DNA from: Pseudomonas sp.
GTDB lineage: Bacteria > Pseudomonadota > Gammaproteobacteria > Pseudomonadales > Pseudomonadaceae
Assembly: GCA_030699825.1 (NCBI GenBank)
Contig: JAUYKV010000070.1
Span: 1 to 60,660 of the forward strand
Direction: 5' to 3'
Length of the DNA: 60,660 nucleotides
The position numbers and the translations under genes were made by a program. The notes below the pieces were generated by a model. That model was not told where the DNA came from and ran no database searches. It saw only the letters and a list, made by a program, of their open reading frames with translations. Shown piece by piece: positions 40,796 through 50,250 of the stretch. Positions within the stretch are counted from its first letter, which is position 1; each line of letters starts with the position of its first letter.

Positions 40796-42760
40796 ATGTG
40801 GACTGATCTGCAGCGGCACGTCGCCAGCTTGAGTACGGCGAAGAAACTGGCCCTGGGCTTTGGCGTGGTGCTGGCGCTCACAGCGGTGGTTGCCGCCACC
40901 GGCTATTCGGCGCTGCGCGAGGTCGGTGTCCGCTCGGCGTTGCTTGAACGCATGAGCTCGATCAACACCCAGGTCCTGCAGATCCGCCGCAGCGAGCAGG
41001 ATTTCGCCCTGACTAGCGACGCCGCTCATGTCCAGCGCCTGCATGAACAGGCGCAGACGCTGCTGGCGAGCAGCGCAGCCCTGCAGACCGAGCTGCCGGC
41101 TGCCGAGGGACAGCTGCTGGGCGAGGTCGACGCTGCCATCGACCAGTACCGCGCAGCCTTCGACCGTTTTGTCGAGCTGACCGATAACATGAGCCTGTCC
41201 CTGGAGGCGGCCAATTGGCTGGTGGTGAGCGCCGCCAACAGCCTTGACCTGATCGCGGAGGGCCTGGCCGAGGATGGCGTCGATCTGCTCGCGAGTAGCC
41301 AGGGTACCCAAGGCGCCGAGTCGGTGTTGCAGGCCGGACAGATCAGCAAGGTTCATCAGTTGCTGCTGCAGGCGCTCGACCAGGCCCGCGTGCGCCTGCA
41401 GCAGAGCCGCACTACGGCTGAAGTCGCCCAGGGCGAAATCCAGCAGGCTCTGGATGCACAGACCCTGGCCGGCGAGCTGCGCGATGCCATGAATAGCCCG
41501 GGCTATGCCTCGGTGCTGGCTGAAGTCATCGGCAACGTCGACTCGTTCAATGACCGGCTCAAGGAGTACAACGGCCACTTGCGCCAGCAGAAGCAGGAAT
41601 ATTCCCTGTTGGTGACGCAGGCCGAGCGCATCGTCGAACTGGTGGAGCAGGCCTACTCCCGCCAGAAGAGCGCCATGCAGGCGCAACTGCAGGCCAGTGG
41701 CTGGCTGATTGTGCTGGCCGCGGCGCTGGCCCTGGTGATAGGTCTGCTGGCGACCCTGGCGATCACCCTGCTGATCGTGCGCCCGCTCAAGCAGGTGATC
41801 GAGCAGGCTCGGCAGATCGCCGAGGGCGATCTCAGTGTGCGTATCGAGGTGCAGCGCAGCGACGAAGTGGGCCAGTTGCAGGCCGCCATGCAGGGCATGT
41901 CGGACAATCTGCGCGAGATGGTCGGCCAGTTGCAGGGTGGGGTGAGCCAGATTTCCGCTTCGGCGCAGTCGTTGTCGGCGATTACCGAGCAGACCCGCCT
42001 GGGCGTCAATGGTCAGCGCGTGGAAACCGATCAGGTGGCGACCGCCATGAGCGAGATGACCGCCACCGTGCATGAAGTGGCGCGTAACGCCGAGGCTGCC
42101 GCAGCGTCCACCGAGGACGCCGACAACCGGGTCGGTCGCGGCGCCGAGGTGGTGCGCCAGACCCTGGTGCGGATCGACCAGCTGGCGGCGGCGATGGCCA
42201 CCACCACCCAGAGCATCGAGCGCCTCAGTCAGGACACCCAGCGCATCGATTCGGTGCTGGATGTGATCAAGAGCGTGGCCGAACAAACCAACCTGCTGGC
42301 CCTCAACGCCGCCATCGAGGCCGCCCGCGCCGGCGAACAGGGTCGCGGCTTTGCCGTGGTGGCCGATGAGGTGCGCGCGTTGGCCCAGCGCACCCAGCAG
42401 TCCACTGCGGAAATCGAAGGGCTGATCGCCACGTTGCGCGAGGGTGCGCGCCGTTCGGTGGCCGACATGCAGCAGAGCGGTGCCCTGGTCGCCCATGTGG
42501 TCGAGGATGCCAATCAGACCGAAGGTGCCCTGGCCGGGATTGCCGAGGCAGTGACCCTGATCTTCGAGATGAACCAGCAGATTGCCGCGGCCGCGGAACA
42601 GCAGACGGCGGTGGCCGAAGAGATCAGCCGCAGCGTGACCTCGATTCGCGACATCGCCGATCAGTCCTCGCTGGCGATGGACGAAACGGCTGACTCAAGC
42701 ACCCGGTTGGCGCAGTTGGGCCGCGAGCTGCAGGGCATGGCCGGGCATTTTCGCTTGTAG
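40796..42760 (+). CDS. Methyl-accepting chemotaxis protein with large periplasmic sensor
   Basis: A 654-residue chemoreceptor. Membrane helix 1 spans about 22-42. A long helical periplasmic domain (about 45-298, roughly 250 residues) has the size of the helical bimodular (HBM) class. Helix 2 is at about 300-325, followed by HAMP, and the cytoplasmic signalling hairpin with the conserved tip EQTNLLALNAAIEAARAGEQGRGFAVVADEVRALAQRT. The open frame runs 225 bases upstream, but GGAG before the ATG at 40796 and the N-terminus fix the start. It matches PA1646. Ligand unknown; HBM receptors often sense organic acids. Confidence 0.93.
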   Translation: MWTDLQRHVASLSTAKKLALGFGVVLALTAVVAATGYSALREVGVRSALLERMSSINTQVLQIRRSEQDFALTSDAAHVQRLHEQAQTLLASSAALQTELPAAEGQLLGEVDAAIDQYRAAFDRFVELTDNMSLSLEAANWLVVSAANSLDLIAEGLAEDGVDLLASSQGTQGAESVLQAGQISKVHQLLLQALDQARVRLQQSRTTAEVAQGEIQQALDAQTLAGELRDAMNSPGYASVLAEVIGNVDSFNDRLKEYNGHLRQQKQEYSLLVTQAERIVELVEQAYSRQKSAMQAQLQASGWLIVLAAALALVIGLLATLAITLLIVRPLKQVIEQARQIAEGDLSVRIEVQRSDEVGQLQAAMQGMSDNLREMVGQLQGGVSQISASAQSLSAITEQTRLGVNGQRVETDQVATAMSEMTATVHEVARNAEAAAASTEDADNRVGRGAEVVRQTLVRIDQLAAAMATTTQSIERLSQDTQRIDSVLDVIKSVAEQTNLLALNAAIEAARAGEQGRGFAVVADEVRALAQRTQQSTAEIEGLIATLREGARRSVADMQQSGALVAHVVEDANQTEGALAGIAEAVTLIFEMNQQIAAAAEQQTAVAEEISRSVTSIRDIADQSSLAMDETADSSTRLAQLGRELQGMAGHFRL

Positions 42761-42878
42761 AGTTCGCCGTAAAGTGAGAACCGCGCTGACAGTTTCGTCA
42801 GCAAAGGTTACAGGGTGCTTTGCCCACCGGATGCCGGCCAGTAGCATCGACGCACTTGGATAAAGGCCGGAGCGAACG

Positions 42879-43796
42879 ATGCGCACAAGACTGAATGCCT
42901 GCCTGGACGCGGTGAATCAGGTGCTGCTGGGCAAGGAGCCGCAGGTGCGCCTGGCCCTGGCCTGCCTGTTGGCCCGCGGCCATCTGCTGATCGAGGACTT
43001 GCCGGGCATGGGCAAGACCACCCTCAGCCACGCGCTGGCCAGGGTCTTGGGCCTGAGCTTTCAGCGCATCCAGTTCACCTCCGACCTGTTGCCCGGCGAC
43101 ATTCTCGGCACCTCGGTGTTCGACCGCGAAAGCGGGCAGTTCCTCTTCCACCCCGGGCCGATCTTCGCCGAGCTGGTGCTGGCCGACGAGATCAACCGGG
43201 CCACACCGAAAAGTCAGAGCGCGCTGCTCGAAGCCATGGAGGAAGGCCAGGTGACCATCGAGGGCGCGACCCGGCCGCTGCCGGAATCCTTCTTTGTCAT
43301 AGCCACGCAGAACCCGGTGAGCCAGGGTGGCACCTTCGCTCTGCCGGAGTCGCAGCTCGATCGTTTTCTCATGCGCCTGTCGCTCGGTTACCCGGCCAAG
43401 GCCGCGGAAAAAGCCTTGCTCCTCGGTGATTCGCGGCGCTCGCTGCTGCCGCGTCTGGAGGCCATTCTCGACCATGCCGAGCTGGCGCTGATCCAGGCCG
43501 AAGTGCCCAAGGTGCGCGCCAGCGACGCGCTGATCGACTATGTACTGCGCCTGGTCGATGCCACCCGCAGCCAGCCGCAGTTCGCCTGGGGCCTGTCGCC
43601 GCGCGCCAGCCTGGCCTTGCTCGCCGCCGCCCGCGCCTGGGCCTTTCTCGACGGCCGCGATTATGTGATCCCCGAGGATGTGCAGGCGGTGTTGCCGGCG
43701 GTGGTCGGTCACCGCCTGCGTGAGCGCGCCGATCCGACCGGGCATGGCGGCGGCGCCCTGGTGCAGTGGTTGCTGCGTGAGGTGCCGGCGCTTTGA
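42879..43796 (+). CDS. MoxR-family AAA+ ATPase
   Basis: A 305-residue MoxR ATPase, a chaperone-like AAA+ protein. Walker A is in LPGMGKTTLSHA, Walker B and sensor in VLADEINRATPKSQSALLEAMEEGQVT, and the arginine-finger region follows FALPESQLDRFLMR. It is the first gene of the widespread moxR-DUF58-transglutaminase operon; its stop overlaps the DUF58 start. The operon is proposed to act in maturation of envelope or metal-dependent proteins. Confidence 0.93.
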   Translation: MRTRLNACLDAVNQVLLGKEPQVRLALACLLARGHLLIEDLPGMGKTTLSHALARVLGLSFQRIQFTSDLLPGDILGTSVFDRESGQFLFHPGPIFAELVLADEINRATPKSQSALLEAMEEGQVTIEGATRPLPESFFVIATQNPVSQGGTFALPESQLDRFLMRLSLGYPAKAAEKALLLGDSRRSLLPRLEAILDHAELALIQAEVPKVRASDALIDYVLRLVDATRSQPQFAWGLSPRASLALLAAARAWAFLDGRDYVIPEDVQAVLPAVVGHRLRERADPTGHGGGALVQWLLREVPAL

Positions 43797-44749
43797 GGCA
43801 GCAGCTCAAACAGTGTTGGCAGCGCTGGCTGGCCCGGCGGATTCCCCCCGCCGCCAGCATGCGCCTGACCCAGCGGCGGATCTTCATCGTGCCGACCCGG
43901 GTCGGGGTGGCATTCGCCGTGGCGCTGCTGTTGATGTTGCTGACCGCGATCAATTACCAGAACAGCCTGGCCTATGCCCTGACGTTTCTGCTGGCGTCGG
44001 TGTTTATCGTCGCCATCCTGCATACCTACCGTAACCTGGCGGGTCTGGTGCTCAAGGCCGCCGGGGCAAGGTCGGTGTTCGTCGGCGAACAGGGGCAGTT
44101 TCGCCTGCGTCTGGAAAGCAGCGCGCGGGCGCACCAGGCGATCGCCCTGGGCTGGTCGCGCGCGGCGTATCAGACTCAGGATGTGCCGGCGCAGGGCGTC
44201 AGCGAGTGCGAGCTGAGCCTGCCGGCGTTACGCCGTGGCTGGTTGCGACCGGGACGCTTGCGGGTCGAGAGTCGCTTCCCGCTGGGTATCCTGGTGGCCT
44301 GGAGCTGGGTCGACCTGGATCAGGCGTTACTGGTCTATCCGCGACCGCTTGCGGGCGAGTTGCCGCTGGCCGCAGGCGCTGATGACGCGCTGGACGAGCA
44401 GGGCATGCGTGCCCAGAGTCAGGGCAGCGAGGATTTCCAGGGGCTGAAGAGCTACCAGCCTGGCGACTCCAAACGACGTCTGCACTGGAAGGCCTATTCC
44501 CGCGGCCAGGGCTTGCTGGTCAAGGACTTCGTCGCGCTCAGCGGGCGCGAGCCGTGCCTGGATTTCGAGGCGCTGGCGGGCGATGTCGAGCTGCGCCTGT
44601 CGCTGCTCTGTTATTGGGTGCTGCAATTGTCCGAGCGCCAGCAGCCCTTTGCCCTGTGCTTGCCGGGTCAGCTGTTGGCGCCCGCCAGCGGTGAGCAGCA
44701 TCGCGATGCCTGCCTGCGCGCATTGGCGCTGTTCGGTACGCCGGCGTGA
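43793..44749 (+). CDS. DUF58 domain protein
   Basis: A 318-residue DUF58 (von Willebrand A-like) protein, the usual partner of MoxR. Two membrane helices at about 40-75 (GVAFAVALLLMLLTAIN, ALTFLLASVFIVAILH) are followed by a beta-rich domain and the family signature QGLKSYQPGDSKRRLHWKAYSRGQGLLVKDF (about residues 218-248). The start as given is a TTG overlapping the moxR stop (TTGA); an in-frame ATG 22 codons on is possible. It is followed by the transglutaminase gene, overlapping by four bases (GTGA). Confidence 0.9.
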   Translation: MRQQLKQCWQRWLARRIPPAASMRLTQRRIFIVPTRVGVAFAVALLLMLLTAINYQNSLAYALTFLLASVFIVAILHTYRNLAGLVLKAAGARSVFVGEQGQFRLRLESSARAHQAIALGWSRAAYQTQDVPAQGVSECELSLPALRRGWLRPGRLRVESRFPLGILVAWSWVDLDQALLVYPRPLAGELPLAAGADDALDEQGMRAQSQGSEDFQGLKSYQPGDSKRRLHWKAYSRGQGLLVKDFVALSGREPCLDFEALAGDVELRLSLLCYWVLQLSERQQPFALCLPGQLLAPASGEQHRDACLRALALFGTPA

Positions 44750-46755
44750 GCGGGCGGGCGGACATTCCACGGATCAGCCTGACCTGGTTGCTGGTTGCCC
44801 AGCTGCTGGTGATCGTGCCGCACCTGAGCCATCTGCCGCTGTGGATTGTCGGCTTGTGGTTGGGCTGCGCAGCCTGGCGCATCCAGATCTTGCGCATGCG
44901 TGCCGGTTATCCGAATGCCTGGGTCAAGGCCGGCTTGATGCTCGGCACGGCCGTCGGCGTGTTCCTTTCCCGCGGCAGCCTGATCGGCCTGGATGCCGGG
45001 GTGGTGTTGCTGGTTGCCGCCTTTATCCTCAAGTTGCTGGAAATGCGCACGCGCCGCGATGCCCTGGTGGTGATCTTTCTCGGTTTCTTCGTGGTGGTCA
45101 GCGCCTATCTGTTCGACGACAGCCTGCTTGCCGCGCTGTTCAGCCTGCTGCCGATCACCGCCCTGCTGGCGGCCCTGATCGGTCTGCAGCAGAGCGGCGT
45201 CGCCGCACAGCCCTGGGCAACCGCACGCCTGGCTGCCGGCTTGCTGCTGCAGGCCGTGCCTCTGATGCTCCTGCTGTTCGTGTTCTTCCCGCGCCTGGGG
45301 CCGCTGTGGTCACTGCCGCTGCCGAGCGAGCGCGCGGTCAGCGGCTTGGCCGAGAGCATGGCGCCGGCGGATATTGCCGAATTGAGCCGCTCGGGCGAGT
45401 TGGCCTTCCGCGCCAGTTTCGCCGGCGCGGTGCCGCCACGCGACCAGCTCTACTGGCGGGCGTTGACCTTTGAACACTTCGACGGCCGGCGTTGGTCGCA
45501 GTCCGCCTTCGCCCGGTTGCCGCTGGCGCCGACCTGGGAGAAACAGGGCGAGCCGCTGCGCTACAGCATCGTCATGCAGCCCAGTTCGCAGTCCTGGCTG
45601 TTCGCCCTGGACGTCGCCGAAACCAGTCTGGAAAACACCCGGCAGATGAGCGATTACCGCCTGCAGCGCGGGCGGCCGGTCGAACGCACCTTGCTCTACC
45701 AGGTGACGTCCTGGCCGGCGGCAGTGCGCGAGCCGGCAGGCTCCAGCGACAACTTGCGCCGCGCCCTGCAACTGCCGGAGGACGGCGATCCACGCAGCCG
45801 CGCCTGGGGCGTCGAACTCAAGCGGCAATATCCGCAACCCGAGCAGTTGGTGCAGGCCCTGCTCAGCCATTTCAACCGCGAGCCCTTCGGCTATACCTTG
45901 CGCCCGCCACGGTTGGGGTTGAACAGCATCGATGATTTCCTCTTCGACAGCCGCAACGGCTTCTGCGCCCATTACGCTGGCGCCATGACCTTCGTCCTGC
46001 GCGCGGCCGGCATTCCGGCGCGGGTGGTGGCCGGCTACCAGGGCGGTGAGTACAACCCCGGCGGCGACTACGTCCAGGTGCGCCAGTTCGATGCCCACGC
46101 CTGGGTCGAATACTGGCAGGCAGGCAAGGGCTGGGTGAGTGTCGACCCGACCTTCCAGGTGGCCCCGGAGCGCATCGAGCTGGGCCTGGAGGAGGCGCTG
46201 GTCGATGAGCAGAGCTTTCTCGAAGGCTCGCCCTTCTCGCCGTTGCGTTACCGCCAGCTGACTTGGCTGAACCAGCTGCGCCTGGGCTGGGACAACCTCA
46301 ACCATGGCTGGCAGCGCCTGGTGCTCGGCTATCAGGGGGCGCAGCAGCTGGAGTTGCTGCAACGCTGGTTCGGCCGTATCGACGCTCGGGTTCTGGCACT
46401 CAGCCTGGTGGGCGGTGGTGGGTTGTTGCTGGGGCTGCTGGCGCTCTGGCTATTCAAACCCTGGCAGCGCGAGCATGACCCGCAGCAGCGTCTGTTCAGG
46501 CGCTTCGAGCGCTTGCTGGCACGGCATGCCGTGCGGCGTCAGCCGGGCGAAGGCGCGCGCGCCTATGCCGAGCGCGCGGCGCTGGCCTTGCCGGCTCAGG
46601 CGCAGGCCATCCATGATTTCGCTGCCGCCTTCGAGGCGCAGCGCTATGCCGGGGATGAGGCGTGTTCGGCAGTGTTGCGCGCGCACCTGAGAGTATTGCG
46701 CCGGGCGTTGCCCTGGCGGGCCGCTCTAAGCTCGGGAGCAACTGGCGATCCGTAG
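44746..46755 (+). CDS. tgpA: Membrane-bound transglutaminase-like protein TgpA
   Basis: A 669-residue inner-membrane protein of the TgpA family (DUF3488 plus transglutaminase core); P. aeruginosa PA2873 is reported to be essential. Five to six N-terminal helices lie within residues 1-190, then a periplasmic domain with the catalytic triad Cys407 (NGFCAHYAGAM), His451 (DAHAWVEYW) and Asp467 (VSVDPTF), one more helix at about 545-565, and a cytoplasmic DUF4129-like tail. It starts with GTG inside the DUF58 stop. Protein substrates are unknown. Confidence 0.93.
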   Translation: MSGRADIPRISLTWLLVAQLLVIVPHLSHLPLWIVGLWLGCAAWRIQILRMRAGYPNAWVKAGLMLGTAVGVFLSRGSLIGLDAGVVLLVAAFILKLLEMRTRRDALVVIFLGFFVVVSAYLFDDSLLAALFSLLPITALLAALIGLQQSGVAAQPWATARLAAGLLLQAVPLMLLLFVFFPRLGPLWSLPLPSERAVSGLAESMAPADIAELSRSGELAFRASFAGAVPPRDQLYWRALTFEHFDGRRWSQSAFARLPLAPTWEKQGEPLRYSIVMQPSSQSWLFALDVAETSLENTRQMSDYRLQRGRPVERTLLYQVTSWPAAVREPAGSSDNLRRALQLPEDGDPRSRAWGVELKRQYPQPEQLVQALLSHFNREPFGYTLRPPRLGLNSIDDFLFDSRNGFCAHYAGAMTFVLRAAGIPARVVAGYQGGEYNPGGDYVQVRQFDAHAWVEYWQAGKGWVSVDPTFQVAPERIELGLEEALVDEQSFLEGSPFSPLRYRQLTWLNQLRLGWDNLNHGWQRLVLGYQGAQQLELLQRWFGRIDARVLALSLVGGGGLLLGLLALWLFKPWQREHDPQQRLFRRFERLLARHAVRRQPGEGARAYAERAALALPAQAQAIHDFAAAFEAQRYAGDEACSAVLRAHLRVLRRALPWRAALSSGATGDP

Positions 46756-46859
46756 ACCGCAGCTAGTGCGCCGGACATTGTTGGTATTACCCCCGTGCAC
46801 ATCAGTTTTCCAGCGCCCTGCTAAGCTGGCGGTTCTAACCGGCTGGAAAGGAGGATGCC

Positions 46860-47630
46860 ATGGGGCGTTTTATCGAGGGCGAGTTGCAGCAGGTTCTGCG
46901 GCTGCAGATCACTCTGTTTGCCTGCCGCGAACGTTTGCTGGCGGCGACCGACCCTGAAGCGTTGCATGATCTGCGCATTGCCCTGCGCAAACTGCGCAGC
47001 CTGTTGCAGCCACTACGCGGTGTGGATGCGTGTGATGCGCTGCAGCAACAGGCGGCCGAGCTTGGGCGAATCAGCGGGCCGTTGCGTGATCTCGAAGTGC
47101 TGATCGCCCATTTGCAAAGTATGGACATGCGTGATGCGGCCAACCGGCGTCAGTTGCGGCTGCTCGATGGTTATCGAGCGTTGTTGGCTGACGGCGCGCT
47201 GCCAGCACTGTTCGAGGCATTGGATCAGTGGCCGCAGTTATGGCGCCAGGCCGCGGCGGACGCCGAACTGGGTGAGCTGCCTAAACGGGTCAAACGCCGC
47301 CTGGCCAAGCAGCAACGACGTCTGGCCGAGGCCTTGATCGACCCGGCACATGATCGCCATCGCCTGCGCTTGTTGATCAAGCGTGTGCGCTACGGCGCCG
47401 AGGCCTATCCAAAGCGCAGCGGATTGTCGGCCAAGACCCTGGCGCGTTTGAAGGCTGCGCAGTCGGCGCTGGGTGATTGGCATGATCGCTTGCAGTGGTT
47501 GCAGCGGGCCGAGGAGGAAGCGGATTTGGCGGCTTGTGTCGGCGTCTGGCGCACGGCACTGCAGGCCGCCGAGGAGGCAGCGGATCTCGCGTTACTGGTG
47601 TTGCAAGAGGATTTCACTACGGCGCAGTAG
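46860..47630 (+). CDS. CHAD domain protein
   Basis: A 256-residue all-helical protein rich in conserved Arg, Lys and His, the hallmark of CHAD domains (ALHDLRIALRKLRSLLQPL near the N-terminus, RHRLRLLIKRVRYGAEAYP and ALGDWHDRLQWL later). CHAD domains bind inorganic polyphosphate, from published work on the family. There is no CYTH phosphatase domain fused or adjacent. The start follows an ideal ribosome site (AAAGGAGG). It lies 104 bases after tgpA. Confidence 0.88.
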   Translation: MGRFIEGELQQVLRLQITLFACRERLLAATDPEALHDLRIALRKLRSLLQPLRGVDACDALQQQAAELGRISGPLRDLEVLIAHLQSMDMRDAANRRQLRLLDGYRALLADGALPALFEALDQWPQLWRQAAADAELGELPKRVKRRLAKQQRRLAEALIDPAHDRHRLRLLIKRVRYGAEAYPKRSGLSAKTLARLKAAQSALGDWHDRLQWLQRAEEEADLAACVGVWRTALQAAEEAADLALLVLQEDFTTAQ

Positions 47631-47737
47631 GTCACGCGCTCGACGCGTCACTTGCCCGCGTCAATTGGCCGAAATGCCGTGTCGCCCTGTTGTGTATTTC
47701 CCCTAAGATCACCTGCTATCGATGTTTTGAGGTGGTT

Positions 47738-48535
47738 ATGGATTTTTCCGAGTTGCTCCAGGCCGTACGCGGCAACCCGCAGGCCGTGGTAATCCCGCCC
47801 GATTGGGCGCAGGGGCGGGCCAGTTTCGGCGGTTTGATGGCGGCGCTGGTGTATGAAGCCATGCGCGCCCATGTCCCTGCGGGGCGTCCTCCGCGTTCGC
47901 TGGCGATCACCTTCGTCGGCCCGGCCGAGCCGGATGTGCCGGTGAGCTTTCAGGTCGAGGTGCTGCGTGAAGGCAAGGCGGTCAGTCAGGTGCTGGGCCG
48001 CGCGGTGCAGAACGGCCAGGTGGTGACCCTGGTGCAGGGCAGTTTCGGTGCGCCGCGCCAGTCGGCGATAGAGGTCGCTGCCGAGCCTGCGCCGCAGATC
48101 AAGCCGGTCGAGGACTGCCAGGAACTTGCCTATGTGCGCAATGTGACACCGGCGTTCACTCGATTCCTGGCAATGCGCTGGGGCATCGGCGGCATGCCCT
48201 TCAGCAACAACCCCTCGCGGGAAATGGGCGGTTGGGTGCGCTTGCGCGAGGAGGGCGAGGCTCAGCCTGTCAACGAGGCACATCTGCTGGCCCTGGTCGA
48301 TGCCTGGCCTCCGGCAGTGCTGCCGCACTTAAGCCAGCCGGCACCGGGCAGTTCGTTGACCTGGACCATCGAGTTCATCCAGCCGGTTGCCGAGTTGAGT
48401 ACCCGCGACTGGTGTCTCTATCGTGCGCAGATCGAGCATGCCCGCGACGGCTACGGGCATGTCGCCGCCGCCTTGTGGAGCCCGCGCGGTGAGTTGCTGG
48501 CAATCAGTCGGCAGACGGTCGTTGTATTCGGTTAA
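47738..48535 (+). CDS. Acyl-CoA thioesterase family protein (double hotdog)
   Basis: A 265-residue protein of the TesB-like double-hotdog thioesterase group. The N-terminal half has GRASFGGLMAALVYEAMRAHVP and a beta sheet (SLAITFVGPAEPDVPVSFQVEVLREGKAVSQVLGRAVQNGQVVTLVQGSFG); the C-terminal half repeats the pattern (LALVDAWPPAVLPHL, LTWTIEFIQPV, ISRQTVVVF). The open frame extends upstream but the ATG at 47738 after GAGGTGG gives the family N-terminus. Acyl-chain specificity is not visible. Confidence 0.87.
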   Translation: MDFSELLQAVRGNPQAVVIPPDWAQGRASFGGLMAALVYEAMRAHVPAGRPPRSLAITFVGPAEPDVPVSFQVEVLREGKAVSQVLGRAVQNGQVVTLVQGSFGAPRQSAIEVAAEPAPQIKPVEDCQELAYVRNVTPAFTRFLAMRWGIGGMPFSNNPSREMGGWVRLREEGEAQPVNEAHLLALVDAWPPAVLPHLSQPAPGSSLTWTIEFIQPVAELSTRDWCLYRAQIEHARDGYGHVAAALWSPRGELLAISRQTVVVFG

Positions 48536-48660
48536 GCAGCAAAAAGCACCGTAGCCTGCCCACGCGCCAGCGCAATTCGCAGCTGATTCCCGGATTGCAC
48601 CGCGTGCCGCGGTTTATCCGGGTTACGGAGTCTTGTCGCGTTTCAACCCTGTTCCTGCTG

Positions 48661-50142
48661 CTACAGCTTGAGCTGGCGGATGGCCCGGTTCAGTTCGCCG
48701 GCCAAGGCCGCCAGCTCGGAGCTGGTGGTGGCGGAGCCGGTGGTTTGCTGAACCGTTTGCTCGGTGACGTCGCGAATGCTGACGATGGAGCGATTCATTT
48801 CTTCGGCCACCTGGCTCTGCTGCTCGGCGGCCACGGCAATCTGGGTATTGCTCTCGCGCATCTGCGCCACCGAACCGGTAATGGCGAGCAGTGCCTGGCC
48901 GGCTTCGTGGGCCTGTTGCACGCAGTCGTCGGCCTTGAGCGAGCTTTCCTGCATGAACTCGACGGCATCGCGGGTGCCGCTTTGCAGGGAGGAGATCATC
49001 AGGGTGATTTGATCGGTAGAGACCTGCACGCGTTTGGCCAGATTGCGCACCTCGTCGGCCACCACGGCAAAGCCACGGCCCATTTCACCTGCACGGGCAG
49101 CCTCGATGGCGGCGTTGAGGGCGAGCAGGTTGGTCTGTTCGGCGATGCCGTGAATCTCGCTGACCACGCCGCTGATTTTCTGACTGTCGACGGCCAGTTG
49201 CTGGATCATTTGCGCGGTCTGTTGCACGCCGCTGGATAGCCCGGCGATCGACTGACCGACACGGTCGACCACGTGCTGACCGCTGCCAGCCAGTTGCTCG
49301 GCGGTTTTTGACTGATCGCGGGTATCCGCCGTGTGTTGGGCGATATGGTGGACGGTGGTGGACATCTCGTTGATCGCGGTGGCGGCCTGCTCGGTCTCGC
49401 TTTGCTGGTCGAGCATGCCCTGGCGCACGTCGCGCATGCTCAGGGCCATGCGTTCGGCGCCTTCGTCCAGGCGTGCGGCGGTCTGCGCAACAATGCCGAC
49501 CACACGTTGGTAACCGGCCTGCATGGCATTGAAGGCCGTGGCCATCTGACCGACTTCGTCACGGCAGTCGAGGGGCACGCGTGCCGCCAGGTCGCCGCTT
49601 TTCTCGACCTGCAGCATCACATCCTTGAGGGTGTTGAGGTGGCTCAGCAGGAAGTGGATCAGCAGTTGCGAGGCCGCCAGGAGGACCAGCATCAACAGGG
49701 CGACAACCAGTGCATAGCTCAGTGCGCGCTCGGCGATCACCTGCGTCAGGCTGGGCGCGTGGGCCAGTACGGCGAGGCGCTGGCCCTGGCCCAGGTCGAT
49801 GACCTCGGCACCAATCAAGCCATCCTGGGTCGACAGCGGGTCATGCTCCAGGGCTACCCAGCCGCGCGCGCGGCTCAGGCTGGCGCCCTGGTTGTTGGCC
49901 AGCGGCAGCGTCTGGCCATCGGCAAACGCCAGCAGTTGCGCGCCGCCAGGCAGCGGCTGACCTGCCGGCCAGGCACTCAGGAGCCTGGCCTGCGCTTGCG
50001 CGGCACTCTTGGCTGCGTCGACGCGTACCTGCTGTTCGAGTTGCAGGGCATACAGCACCAGCAGCAGGGTGGTAAAGAAGGCCACGGCGTTGACGGCCCA
50101 GAACTTGTATTTGAGTGAAAGATCGCGAACCCAAGAGCCCAT
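48661..50142 (-). CDS. Methyl-accepting chemotaxis protein
   Basis: A 493-residue chemoreceptor. Helix 1 is at about 14-34, a small periplasmic domain of about 100 residues follows, helix 2 is at about 142-168 (ALVVALLMLVLLAASQLLIHFLL), then HAMP (LNTLKDVMLQVEKSGDLAARVP) and the signalling domain with tip EQTNLLALNAAIEAARAGEMGRGFAVVADEVRNLAKRV. There is no PAS domain. The ATG at 50142 (MGSWVRDLSLKYKFW) is preferred over one 30 codons upstream, whose extra residues lie in the regulatory region. An ANR-type box and a sigma-28-like promoter precede it. It matches PA2867 in position. Confidence 0.92.
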   Translation of the reverse strand: MGSWVRDLSLKYKFWAVNAVAFFTTLLLVLYALQLEQQVRVDAAKSAAQAQARLLSAWPAGQPLPGGAQLLAFADGQTLPLANNQGASLSRARGWVALEHDPLSTQDGLIGAEVIDLGQGQRLAVLAHAPSLTQVIAERALSYALVVALLMLVLLAASQLLIHFLLSHLNTLKDVMLQVEKSGDLAARVPLDCRDEVGQMATAFNAMQAGYQRVVGIVAQTAARLDEGAERMALSMRDVRQGMLDQQSETEQAATAINEMSTTVHHIAQHTADTRDQSKTAEQLAGSGQHVVDRVGQSIAGLSSGVQQTAQMIQQLAVDSQKISGVVSEIHGIAEQTNLLALNAAIEAARAGEMGRGFAVVADEVRNLAKRVQVSTDQITLMISSLQSGTRDAVEFMQESSLKADDCVQQAHEAGQALLAITGSVAQMRESNTQIAVAAEQQSQVAEEMNRSIVSIRDVTEQTVQQTTGSATTSSELAALAGELNRAIRQLKL

Positions 50143-50218
50143 AGATGTCTTCTTCTGCTGGCGGTGAAAGCAATTTGGCAAAGTGCCATTACTGTCTCGC
50201 GAAACTGCATAGCGCCTG

Positions 50219-50232
50219 TTGATCTCTATCAA
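50219..50232. promoter_or_regulatory. ANR/FNR-type box upstream of the chemoreceptor
   Basis: TTGAT-CTCT-ATCAA is an exact match to the FNR/ANR/DNR consensus TTGAT-N4-ATCAA. It lies about 77 bases before the chemoreceptor start and is extended to 9-bp arms (CCTGTTGAT/ATCAACAGG). A -10-like CAGTAAT lies at the distance expected for class II activation. This suggests oxygen- or nitrate-dependent control. Confidence 0.75.
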
Positions 50233-50250
50233 CAGGACGGTCCGTCCAGG

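Noticed and set aside
40556..42496. 646-codon frame opposite the chemoreceptor
   Set aside because: Antisense of a repetitive helical receptor gene; no independent evidence.
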